Assembly: GCA_035529405.1 (NCBI GenBank)
Contig: DATKWV010000093.1
Span: 1 to 5,621 of the forward strand
Direction of reading: 5' to 3'
DNA: 5,621 bases
From: DATKWV01 sp035529405
Lineage (GTDB): Bacteria; Planctomycetota; Phycisphaerae; Sedimentisphaerales; Anaerobacaceae
The notes under the pieces are model-generated. The model worked only from the letters and a program-made list of their open reading frames with translations, made no database searches and was not told the DNA's origin. The translations under genes and the position numbers were made by a program. Positions within the stretch are counted from its first letter, which is position 1. Each line of letters opens with the position of its first letter. Below are positions 1 to 5,621 of the stretch, piece after piece.

Positions 1-141
1 GACGGATACACAAATACAACCAGGGACTGGATTGACCACACCTATATGTCGCCGGGGACCTACACGGTAAGTCTGGAGATTTCCGGACCGGCCGGCAGCA
101 GCTCGAAAACAAAACAGGGATACATCACCGTGGGGTATGCA
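1..141 (+). other. C-terminal part of a PKD domain (PKD-A)
   Basis: Residues 1-47 read as the second half of a PKD beta-sandwich. The first two residues, DG, would complete the FGDG motif. They are followed by a loop, then H-T-Y and the signature G-T-Y-T-V-S-L-E-I strand, and finally a Y-I-T-V end strand. The first half of the domain, including the W-x-FG part, lies upstream of the window. It is used here mainly as proof that the coding sequence extends beyond base 1. Confidence 0.85.
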
Positions 142-2214
142 AGTGAAGTGCTTCAGGCTGAATTTTCGGAAAACAGAGTCGGAGAAGTGCCGTTAAGCGC
201 AAGGTTCAGGGACAGAAGCTCCGGAGACCTGCGAGAAGGCATTACTTACACACCACGGTCCGGTTTTACCGGGACCGAGACATTCACGTATACTGTGAGA
301 AACACAGAAGGCGCAACATCCAACCAGGCCACCGTAACGGTTACAGTGGGTAACACGCCTGTTGCCGGCAACGATACTGCCGTTACGGGCACCGACACGC
401 CGGTAACCATCGACATTCTGGCCAACGACCTCGATGCGGACGGATTTATCGAACCTGATACGGTTGCGGTTGTTTCCGAACCCAACAACGGCACGGCTGT
501 GGTCAACGACGGTGACGGCACCATAACTTACAGCCCGCAAGCCGCATTCAGCGGTATAGATAAGTTCAGTTATACGGTCGAGGACGACAGCGGTAACGGC
601 TCAAACGAGGCGGTAGTAACAGTTATCGTATCGGACGGCCCTGTTGCGATAAACGACTCGGCCATAACAACACAGGGGTCGCCGGTAATAATTGATGTGC
701 TGGCCAATGATACTCACACCAACGGCGGTATCGAACCGAGCACGGTTGTTATAACAACCGACCCGAACAACGGTACCGCTGAGGCAAATGACATCGATGG
801 TACGATAACTTATCGGTCCGAGCAGTCGTTCACCGGCACAGATATGTTCGCTTATACAGTGGCCGACAGTAACGGCCTGGTCTCCAACCAGGCAGAGGTA
901 ATTGTAACCGTAGGAAATTCCCCGGTTGCGATGAATGATTCGGCGATTACGGCGGAAGGTACACCGGTTACCATTGATGTGCTGGCCAACGATGTTGACA
1001 CTACAGGTCAGATTGACCCGGGTACAATAACGATAATCAACAGTCCGACCAACGGCTCGGCTGTTGCGCATAACTGCTGGCTGTGGAGCTTTGGTGACGG
1101 CAGCACAAGTCACGAACAAAGCCCCAGACACACTTATTCACAGCCGGGTAACTATACGGTCAGCCTGACCGTTACAGATGTGTCCGGCAGCAGTGTAACC
1201 GAAACAAAACCAAATTTCGTAAGGGCGCTTGTGTTCGAGAAAACAATAGACAACGTTGATTACCCCAAGACTCATTACAGAAACAAAACCGTCCTGTTCC
1301 GCAAGGAAATGGAAATCGATAAAGAACAATTACGATATACGAGGATGCTCTACGACAGCTGCAACACCGGCAATTACTATTTAGGCACGTTCAACCGCGG
1401 CATTGTTTTCTATACCGTGGCCAATTCCGGTAGCAGGGGTTCGGTTCTGTATCTGCGGGCTTACCTTGAGGGCAGAAGCAACGAGCAAATATGGGAGATT
1501 ATCCAGGACTTCGAGCCTTCCTATGATTATTACAATTTTAATCAGGCCCCGGCGGTATTACAGTCCCAGACGGTGTCGGCGCTGGCATCCGACAACGGCA
1601 TACAACTTGTACAGGCGGATTTGACCGACACAAACGAACCGCAAAAGCAGGAAAAAATAGAGCAGTTAAAGATGCTTTCTGCCAACGACGCGTTCGAAAG
1701 ACTTAAAGATTCGGATTTCCTGACTGATAAAGCCCTGCTCAAACAGGGCATTTCCACCGCGTTCAAAAATACCTCAACACAAGCTGTAACACTTTCTTTA
1801 GAGAAACTGAAAGGTCCTGTAAAACAGGTAAGCCAGGACAGAGTTATTCATCGGGCCGGCGATATATACATTGCCAAGAAAATTCTGGCAGCTTTCCCGC
1901 AGCAGTCCGTTGATGCACTGCTGCAGCTTTACGAAAGCGGCGATACGATAACAAAAGGCAATGTGCTGTCAGCTGCCGGCGCCCTGGCGGGTAATGAGGA
2001 TATTGATAATATGCTCATTGAAGCTCTCGATGACAAAAGCAGCGCCGAAGACCAGGATGCCGAGACAATCGGGCAGGCTTTGCGCATCTGCGATATCGCG
2101 TACAATCAACTGGTACTGGCAGGCAGGATTAAGAACGTGCTGCGAACCATCGGTACCAGCCACAGCATCCAGGTAAGAGACTATCATATAAATGTTCTGA
2201 AAAACAGGCTTTAG
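1..2214 (+). CDS. Large modular PKD / tandem Ig-like repeat surface protein, 5' partial
   Basis: The reading frame is open from base 1 to the TAG stop at 2212-2214, giving 737 visible residues. The ATG at 46 is not the real start, because the codons before it (DGYTNTTRDWIDHTY) are the middle of a PKD domain, so the gene begins upstream of the window. Order of modules: the end of one PKD domain (residues 1-47), the first half of a second PKD domain (53-76), three units of a 94-residue Ig-like repeat (77-359), the rest of the second PKD domain (360 to about 400), then an unrecognised mixed and helical C-terminal region (about 411-737). PKD and tandem-95/Big_9 modules are typical of secreted or cell-surface adhesive proteins, so an extracellular role is inferred; the signal peptide would lie outside the window. 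No LPXTG, PEP-CTERM or C-terminal membrane anchor is visible. The stop lies 35 bp before wzm. The specific ligand or function is unknown. Confidence 0.9.
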   Translation, partial: DGYTNTTRDWIDHTYMSPGTYTVSLEISGPAGSSSKTKQGYITVGYASEVLQAEFSENRVGEVPLSARFRDRSSGDLREGITYTPRSGFTGTETFTYTVRNTEGATSNQATVTVTVGNTPVAGNDTAVTGTDTPVTIDILANDLDADGFIEPDTVAVVSEPNNGTAVVNDGDGTITYSPQAAFSGIDKFSYTVEDDSGNGSNEAVVTVIVSDGPVAINDSAITTQGSPVIIDVLANDTHTNGGIEPSTVVITTDPNNGTAEANDIDGTITYRSEQSFTGTDMFAYTVADSNGLVSNQAEVIVTVGNSPVAMNDSAITAEGTPVTIDVLANDVDTTGQIDPGTITIINSPTNGSAVAHNCWLWSFGDGSTSHEQSPRHTYSQPGNYTVSLTVTDVSGSSVTETKPNFVRALVFEKTIDNVDYPKTHYRNKTVLFRKEMEIDKEQLRYTRMLYDSCNTGNYYLGTFNRGIVFYTVANSGSRGSVLYLRAYLEGRSNEQIWEIIQDFEPSYDYYNFNQAPAVLQSQTVSALASDNGIQLVQADLTDTNEPQKQEKIEQLKMLSANDAFERLKDSDFLTDKALLKQGISTAFKNTSTQAVTLSLEKLKGPVKQVSQDRVIHRAGDIYIAKKILAAFPQQSVDALLQLYESGDTITKGNVLSAAGALAGNEDIDNMLIEALDDKSSAEDQDAETIGQALRICDIAYNQLVLAGRIKNVLRTIGTSHSIQVRDYHINVLKNRL
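157..228 (+). other. N-terminal half of a split PKD domain (PKD-B, part 1)
   Basis: Residues 53-76 (AEFSENRVGEVPLSARFRD then RSSGD) match the usual PKD opening: A-x-F-S, a G-x-x-P-L turn, an x-x-F-x-D strand and an S-x-G-x turn. In an ordinary PKD domain the W-x-W-x-FGDG strand follows within about four residues. Here the protein instead switches directly into the C-terminal half of an Ig-like repeat. The missing half appears about 283 residues later, starting at base 1078. Confidence 0.8.
229..1077 (+). repeat. Three 282-bp in-frame units of Ig-like (tandem-95/Big_9-type) repeat, circularly permuted
   Basis: The period is exactly 282 bp (94 codons) without indels. The I-T-Y motif falls at 241, 523 and 805; the P-V-A-x-N-D motif at 358, 640 and 922; the codons for V-x-I-D-x-LAND start at 403, 685 and 967. 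Each full unit follows the Big_9/tandem-95 pattern: P-V-A-x-N-D, then V-x-I-D-x-LAND, an N-x-G-x-A turn, D-G-T-I-T-Y, F-x-G-x-D-x-F-x-Y-T-V and S-N-x-A-x-V-x-V. The block starts in the middle of a unit (at E-G-I-T-Y) and ends in the middle of one (at N-G-S-A-V-A-H-N), so it contains one C-half, two complete units and one N-half, about three units in total. Units are clearly related but diverged at the DNA level, so this is not a recent tandem amplification. In this family such repeats act as extended spacer or adhesive stalks, often with acidic calcium-binding loops. Confidence 0.85.
1078..1200 (+). other. C-terminal half of the split PKD domain (PKD-B, part 2)
   Basis: From residue 360 the protein reads W-L-W-S-FGDG-S, then S-P-R-H-T-Y, then P-G-N-Y-T-V-S-L-T-V, the strongest PKD signature in the window. 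Joined to the half at 157-228 it makes one complete, normal-length PKD domain, with roughly SSGD leading into the W-L-W strand. The reading frame is kept through both junctions. The end coordinate is approximate. Confidence 0.85.
1231..2211 (+). other. Unrecognised C-terminal region with HEAT-like helical end
   Basis: About 327 residues follow the PKD remnant. The first part (residues about 411-515) looks like a mixed or beta-rich domain with many aromatics, including NYYLG, VFYTVANSGSRGS and an acidic Y-D-Y-Y-N-F-N end; I do not recognise the family. A linker rich in Q, T, E and K follows (about 516-560). The remainder is predicted helical: residues about 620-737 alternate short amphipathic helices with Ala/Leu spacing and acidic turns (for example LLQLYESGD, AAGALAGNEDIDNML, EALDDKS), which resembles HEAT or armadillo repeats. 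No catalytic motif or membrane segment is visible. A helical-repeat end on a beta-module stalk could be a protein-binding tip or base, but that is inference. Confidence 0.45.
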
Positions 2215-2236
2215 CTTTCATCATATCCCATAAAGC

Positions 2237-2248
2237 CGGAAATTTCCG
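2237..2248. repeat. Perfect 12-bp palindrome just before the wzm start
   Basis: CGGAAATTTCCG is a perfect inverted repeat with no spacer, in the 35-bp gap between the surface-protein stop and the wzm ATG, ending one base before that ATG. It could be an operator half-site pair or chance; it is too short and lacks a loop and T-tract, so it is not a terminator. The GGA inside it (2238-2240) is also the only weak candidate ribosome binding site for wzm, about 9 bases from the start. Confidence 0.3.
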
Positions 2249-2249
2249 A

Positions 2250-3089
2250 ATGCATAAATCGGGTACTGAAAATCCGCAGGTAACGGTTATTAAGCCGCAA
2301 TCCGGCTGGCAGGTAATAAATTTCAGGGAGCTGAGCGAATACAAAGACCTGTTTTTATTCCTTGTCTGGCGGGATATAAAAATACTTTACGCGCAGACTA
2401 TTCTCGGTTTTGCGTGGGCGACGTTAAATCCGCTGCTGCAGATTATTATATTCACGTTCGTTTTCGGACGTGTAGCCAGGGTGCAGACAGACGGTATTCC
2501 CTACGTGTTGTTTTCGACGGTGGCGATTATTCCCTGGACATACATGTCGGAAGCGATGATTCAATCAAGTCAGAGCCTTGTTCAGGGACAACAGATGCTC
2601 GGCAAGGTATATTTTCCGCGGCTGTTGTTTCCGATTACGCCGGTGCTTGCGCGACTTGTCGATTTCGGCATTTCGATACTGATTTTACTGCTGGTTGTTG
2701 TGTATTACCGCGTGGTGCCGACGTGGAACCTGATGCTTTTTCCGCTGTTTTTTGTATCGATGGTAGGCATCAGTGCGGGGGTGGGGATGTGGCTGTCGGC
2801 GATGGCGATTCGATTTCGTGACGTGAAATTCGCCATGCAATTCATAGTGCGGATGCTGATGTACTCGGCGCCGATTGTTTATTCGGCTTCATCGATACCC
2901 AAAACATACAGGGTCATTTACTCTGTCAATCCCATAGTCGGGGTAATAGAAGGCCTGCGTTCGTGTTTGCTCGGCAGGCCGGTACCGTGGGAGTATGTAT
3001 GGCCGGGGATGGTAACGGCCCTGTTGGTATTAATTACCGGCGCACTGTACTTCAAAAGGATGGAAAGGATATTCGTGGACGTGATTTGA
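2250..3089 (+). CDS. wzm: ABC-2 type polysaccharide export permease (Wzm/TagG family)
   Basis: This 279-residue protein is the membrane half of an ABC exporter that moves lipid-linked polysaccharide (O-antigen-like or capsule-like glycan) from the cytoplasmic face of the inner membrane. Length and layout are typical. A cytoplasmic start carries I-K-P-x-S-G-W and the family motif L-V-W-R-D-I-K-x-x-Y-x-Q-T (residues 38-50). About six hydrophobic segments follow, near residues 52-73, 83-103, 127-153, 160-186, 197-215 and 250-268. Other family marks are K-V-Y-F-P-R-L-L (119-126), the F-R-D-V-K-x-A loop (189-195), N-P-I-V-G-x-I-E-G-L-R (227-237) and the E-R-x-F-x-D-V-I tail. The ATG at 2250 precedes all conserved motifs by a suitable distance; no strong ribosome binding site is visible. 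It lies 32 bp before its ATPase partner wzt. Family assignment is firm; the exact glycan is unknown. Confidence 0.93.
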   Translation: MHKSGTENPQVTVIKPQSGWQVINFRELSEYKDLFLFLVWRDIKILYAQTILGFAWATLNPLLQIIIFTFVFGRVARVQTDGIPYVLFSTVAIIPWTYMSEAMIQSSQSLVQGQQMLGKVYFPRLLFPITPVLARLVDFGISILILLLVVVYYRVVPTWNLMLFPLFFVSMVGISAGVGMWLSAMAIRFRDVKFAMQFIVRMLMYSAPIVYSASSIPKTYRVIYSVNPIVGVIEGLRSCLLGRPVPWEYVWPGMVTALLVLITGALYFKRMERIFVDVI

Positions 3090-3113
3090 CAGTGTTTTTC
3101 AGATAACCGCTGC

Positions 3114-3118
3114 AAGGG
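3114..3118 (+). promoter_or_regulatory. Possible ribosome binding site for wzt
   Basis: AAGGG lies three bases before the wzt ATG at 3122. The sequence resembles a Shine-Dalgarno core but the spacing is shorter than usual, so it is only suggestive. No comparable site is seen before the other two starts in the window. Confidence 0.3.
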
Positions 3119-3121
3119 TCA

Positions 3122-4465
3122 ATGAAGACAGACGATACAGCAATAAAAGTGGAAAACATAAGCAAGTGTTACCGTATCGGTCTGAAAGAAAAAATTCACG
3201 ACAGTTTCGGCAGGACGATAATTGATTTCATAAAGGCGCCGCTCGATAACTACCGCAAGTACAGGTCACTGTACAATTTTGACGATACCGGGCCGGATTC
3301 AGACGGACACCCGCGGCCCGGGGCCTGTGATGTAATCTGGGCGTTAAGAGACGTATCTATGGAAGTCAAAAGAGGGCAGGTGATAGGGATTATAGGCAGA
3401 AACGGCGCCGGCAAGTCGACACTTCTCAAGATTCTTTCGCGGATTACGGACCCCACAACCGGCTGGGCCCGAATACGCGGAAAAGTTTCCAGTCTTCTGG
3501 AGGTGGGTACAGGTTTCCATCCCGAGCTGACCGGCAGGGAAAACGTGTATCTTAACAGCGCGATATTAGGAATGAAGAAGAAGGTCATAGACCGCAAGTT
3601 CGACCAAATCGTGGGTTTTAGCGGGGTAGAAAAATTTATAGATACCCCGGTTAAACGGTACTCCAGCGGCATGAAGGTGCGGCTTGCTTTTTCGGTGGCG
3701 GCCCACCTTGAGCCGGAAATACTGGTAATCGACGAGGTACTGGCAGTAGGAGACGCGGAATTTCAGAATAAGTGCCTGGGCAAGATGCATAACATTACAC
3801 AAAGGGGCAGGACGGTGCTTTTCGTAAGTCATAATATGGGCGCTATCATACAGCTTTGTCCGACATCGATACTGCTGGAGGATGGCGGAATAGTTGCCGG
3901 CGGTCCGTCGAAAGAGGTGATAGATCAGTACCTGTCGAGCATATTCAGGCCGGTTGACAGCGCAGACCTGAGAAATACGCCGATTCGTGACGGTGACGGC
4001 CGTTTACAATTTACTGCGGCCTGCCTGCAGCAGGAAAACGGCGTCAATACCAATATGCCCGTGTCCGGCAGGCCGGTGGACATAGTTTTGGATTTTGTCA
4101 GTCACAGGCCGTTATCGAGAGTACAGTTTAAATTTACCATCTTTAATCAAATGGGCATCGCTGTTACCCATTGCAGCGTCGAGTCGTCGGGCCAGAGCTT
4201 CAATGTACCGAGGGGCCAGGGACAGGTAATTTGTCACATACCGAAACTGCCGCTGCCACTGGGACAGTACAAAATTTCAGCTGCAGCTTACGACGACAGG
4301 GGTAAACTGGACTGGATAGCTACGGCGTGTATATTCAACGTCCAGGCAAGCAACTTTTTCAAGGCACCGTTCGTACCTCCCATACGTTATTCGACGGCGC
4401 TTGTAGAGCATTCGTGGCAGTTAATGACCGACGGCTGCAAACAAAAGGCCGTTTGTGGTCAGTGA
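3122..4465 (+). CDS. wzt: Polysaccharide ABC exporter ATPase with C-terminal glycan-binding domain (Wzt type)
   Basis: A 447-residue ATPase that powers the Wzm channel. Nucleotide-binding domain: KCYRIG with the A-loop tyrosine (residues 15-20); a family-typical insertion of about 50 residues before W-A-L-R-D-V-S (73-79); Walker A GRNGAGKST (92-100); the Wzt-type segment S-L-L-E-V-G-T-G-F-H-P-E-L-T-G-R-E-N (124-141), where the usual Q-loop Gln is Glu, as expected in this family; ABC signature Y-S-S-G-M (180-184); Walker B I-L-V-I-D-E (200-205) with catalytic Glu205; D-loop A-V-G-D (208-211); and switch His237 in F-V-S-H-N. All catalytic elements are intact. Residues about 290-410 form a beta-rich C-terminal domain (V-D-I-V-L-D-F, F-K-F-T-I-F-N, L-P-L-G-Q-Y-K-I), matching the Wzt C-terminal domain that recognises the finished or capped glycan. 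This points to the O9a-type logic of chain-end recognition rather than a plain KpsT or TagH, which lack the domain. The start fits the family length; a short-spaced AAGGG precedes it. Confidence 0.94.
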   Translation: MKTDDTAIKVENISKCYRIGLKEKIHDSFGRTIIDFIKAPLDNYRKYRSLYNFDDTGPDSDGHPRPGACDVIWALRDVSMEVKRGQVIGIIGRNGAGKSTLLKILSRITDPTTGWARIRGKVSSLLEVGTGFHPELTGRENVYLNSAILGMKKKVIDRKFDQIVGFSGVEKFIDTPVKRYSSGMKVRLAFSVAAHLEPEILVIDEVLAVGDAEFQNKCLGKMHNITQRGRTVLFVSHNMGAIIQLCPTSILLEDGGIVAGGPSKEVIDQYLSSIFRPVDSADLRNTPIRDGDGRLQFTAACLQQENGVNTNMPVSGRPVDIVLDFVSHRPLSRVQFKFTIFNQMGIAVTHCSVESSGQSFNVPRGQGQVICHIPKLPLPLGQYKISAAAYDDRGKLDWIATACIFNVQASNFFKAPFVPPIRYSTALVEHSWQLMTDGCKQKAVCGQ

Positions 4466-4529
4466 AAGGTTTGAAATTATCGTCGGTTTTCCTTATTCGT
4501 GCCGGTACCTGACTTAGCCGCATAATCTT

Positions 4530-5621
4530 ATGGCCAATTTTATTGCTGTTGTTGACCCGGACACCGAACGCAGAAGCAGTTTCGTAAAGCGGATAAAATC
4601 AGCTTTATGCCCTGTGGAGCACCTGGCCACCAACGGCTGCCAAAGCGGCAACCTTTCCATAGTCTGGTCGGCTAATGTGGATGCGCCTGTAAGTTACGTT
4701 GCCGATGATAAAGGTACAGCGGTGCTGTGGGGCCAGGCAATAAGTCAAAGTGATTGTACAAGAATCGATGCGCTGCATTTGAGGAAGTTGTGGACCAGGC
4801 ACAGGTGTTATTCGGATACAGCCTTCGACGGTTTTTACGCGGGGATGGTGTACCGGCAAAATTACGGCCTTTTGGCAGGGGCGGACCTTCTCGGGATATT
4901 TCCGGTTTACTATTGGGCCCGGGGGGAGGTTTTGCTGGCGGGTTCAAGTCCTGAACTGTTCAGGCATCATCCCGATTTTAAGGTAAGGTTAAACCCGGCA
5001 GGCCTTGTGGGTGTTCTTTTAACGATGCATATATTTGACGGACAGACACTGCTGGCGGACGTTCATCGTCTCGGTGCCGGTAACCTGCTTTTATGGCGCG
5101 AGGGTAAAGGTGCTTCGGAGGTGCCGCAATACAGGATAAAACTATCAGAAAAGTATTTCAACCTACCATTTTCAGCGCAGGTGGATATTCTCGCAGAGGC
5201 AATAGGTGAAACCATCGGCAGACATGTATCTGCGGAAAATAAACACAGCCTTTTACTGTCTGGCGGGCTTGATTCTCGTATGCTGGCAGGCTATCTGGAC
5301 GAAAACAACATACAGACCGCAGCAATAACATTCGGCATACCTGCAGACCTTGAGATGCAAGCTGCAGTGCGTGTGGCGCGCAAACTAAGGCTGCGGCATT
5401 GTGCTGTCGAGGTCGGTTTTGACCAATACCCGGACTGTGCGAAACTGCAGGCCAGGTGGGAGCATGTCGGCAACGGGTTCAATTTCATAACCAACTGGGC
5501 GGTACCATCCCGCCTGAAAGAATTTGCACCGCGCGTGATACTGGGGCACGTAATCGATGCCGTTGTGGGCACCCGGTACATCACGTGGGCCTATTCGGCC
5601 TGCAGCAGAAGCATGTCATTC
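4530..5621 (+). CDS. Asparagine-synthetase-like amidotransferase/ligase with degenerate glutaminase domain, 3' partial
   Basis: From the ATG at 4530 the frame stays open for 364 codons to the window edge; an in-frame TAG at 4515 and no other ATG between them fix the start. The N-terminal half has the class II glutaminase fold of AsnB: a G-L-L-A-G-A-D-L-LGIFPVYYW segment (residues 113-129, like the LGIKPLYY region of AsnB), L-L-A-G-S-S-P-E-L (135-143), and T-L-L-A-D-V-H-R-L-G-A-G (173-184). However, it begins Met-Ala-Asn-Phe-Ile instead of Met-Cys-Gly-Ile, so the nucleophilic Cys2 is absent. The synthetase domain follows, with the PP-loop L-L-L-SGGLDS (241-249), T-F-G (267-269) and L-G-H-x-x-D-A-x-x-G (338-347), so ATP-dependent acyl adenylation is probably retained. 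Known Cys-less relatives (beta-lactam synthetase, lasso-peptide cyclase) do not use glutamine. It starts 64 bp after wzt, with no clear terminator between, so co-transcription is likely. Substrate unknown; glycan or surface-polymer modification is inferred from context. Confidence 0.85.
   Translation, partial: MANFIAVVDPDTERRSSFVKRIKSALCPVEHLATNGCQSGNLSIVWSANVDAPVSYVADDKGTAVLWGQAISQSDCTRIDALHLRKLWTRHRCYSDTAFDGFYAGMVYRQNYGLLAGADLLGIFPVYYWARGEVLLAGSSPELFRHHPDFKVRLNPAGLVGVLLTMHIFDGQTLLADVHRLGAGNLLLWREGKGASEVPQYRIKLSEKYFNLPFSAQVDILAEAIGETIGRHVSAENKHSLLLSGGLDSRMLAGYLDENNIQTAAITFGIPADLEMQAAVRVARKLRLRHCAVEVGFDQYPDCAKLQARWEHVGNGFNFITNWAVPSRLKEFAPRVILGHVIDAVVGTRYITWAYSACSRSMSF

Noticed and set aside
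46..48. ATG at 46 as the start of the surface protein
   Set aside because: The preceding codons continue a PKD domain in the same frame with no stop, so the gene starts upstream of the window.
193..540. Overlapping minus-strand open frames of about 92-115 codons
   Set aside because: They are shadows of the periodic repeat coding sequence with low-complexity content and no plausible protein features.
229..1077. Repeat block as a CRISPR array or insertion sequence
   Set aside because: The 282-bp period encodes a continuous protein frame with diverged units and has no terminal inverted repeats, spacers or transposase.
601..1131. A 176-codon open frame on the minus strand under the repeat block
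   Set aside because: It mirrors the tandem repeat on the + strand, is rich in Arg/Asn/Tyr/Cys and has no recognisable domain; the + frame gives clear Ig-like and PKD motifs.
4327..4512. Small + strand open frame spanning the end of wzt and the following gap
   Set aside because: It overlaps the wzt 3' end in another frame, shows no family motif, and its tail only reaches into the short gap.
4466..4529. Possible terminator or promoter between wzt and the AsnB-like gene
   Set aside because: No stable GC stem with a T-tract and no convincing -35/-10 pair were found; GGTACC at 4504-4509 is only a short palindrome.
4605..4954. Open frames of 66-91 codons on both strands within the AsnB-like gene
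   Set aside because: The frame from 4530 is open to the window edge and carries the AsnB family motifs; the others are shadows.
5291..5584. A 97-codon minus-strand open frame
   Set aside because: It lies opposite the synthetase domain of the AsnB-like gene and has no recognisable features.

Overview
The window holds one clean run of genes, all on the + strand: the 3' part of a large secreted-type modular protein, an ABC-2 permease, its ATPase partner, and the 5' part of an asparagine-synthetase-like enzyme. The permease and ATPase are recognisable as a Wzm/Wzt-type glycan exporter. The two outer genes run off the window edges. No RNA gene, CRISPR array, insertion sequence or origin was seen. 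PKD plus tandem-95-like adhesin modules, a Wzm/Wzt exporter, an AsnB-like enzyme and mostly weak Shine-Dalgarno signals suggest an environmental Gram-negative-type bacterium. A planctomycete (Phycisphaerae-like) is my best guess, but this is an impression from protein style and not a demonstrated assignment.

Region 1 (1-2214) encodes the last 737 residues of a repeat-rich surface or secreted protein. It begins inside one PKD domain. A second PKD domain follows, but it is split: its first strands lie at 157-228 and its WLWSFGDG half resumes at 1078. Between the halves sits an in-frame block of about 849 bp with an exact 282-bp (94-codon) period, made of Ig-like (tandem-95/Big_9-type) repeats. 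The block is circularly permuted: half a unit, two whole units, half a unit, adding up to three units. After the PKD remnant comes a C-terminal region of about 327 residues that I do not recognise, ending in helices that resemble HEAT repeats.

Region 2 (2250-4465) is the exporter: wzm (279 aa, about six membrane segments) then wzt (447 aa, an ABC ATPase fused to a C-terminal glycan-recognition domain). The gap between them is 32 bp. In this family the pair moves an undecaprenyl-linked polysaccharide across the inner membrane, and the Wzt C-terminal domain reads the glycan.

Region 3 (4530-5621) is the open start of an AsnB-like protein. Its synthetase domain has an intact SGGLDS nucleotide-binding loop. 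Its N-terminal glutaminase-like domain lacks the catalytic Cys2 (it begins Met-Ala-Asn), so it probably does not use glutamine in the usual way. Next to a glycan exporter it may modify an exported glycan or another surface molecule, but the substrate cannot be read from this window. The close same-strand spacing suggests that wzm, wzt and the AsnB-like gene are co-transcribed; membership of the upstream surface-protein gene in that unit is possible (35-bp gap) but unproven.
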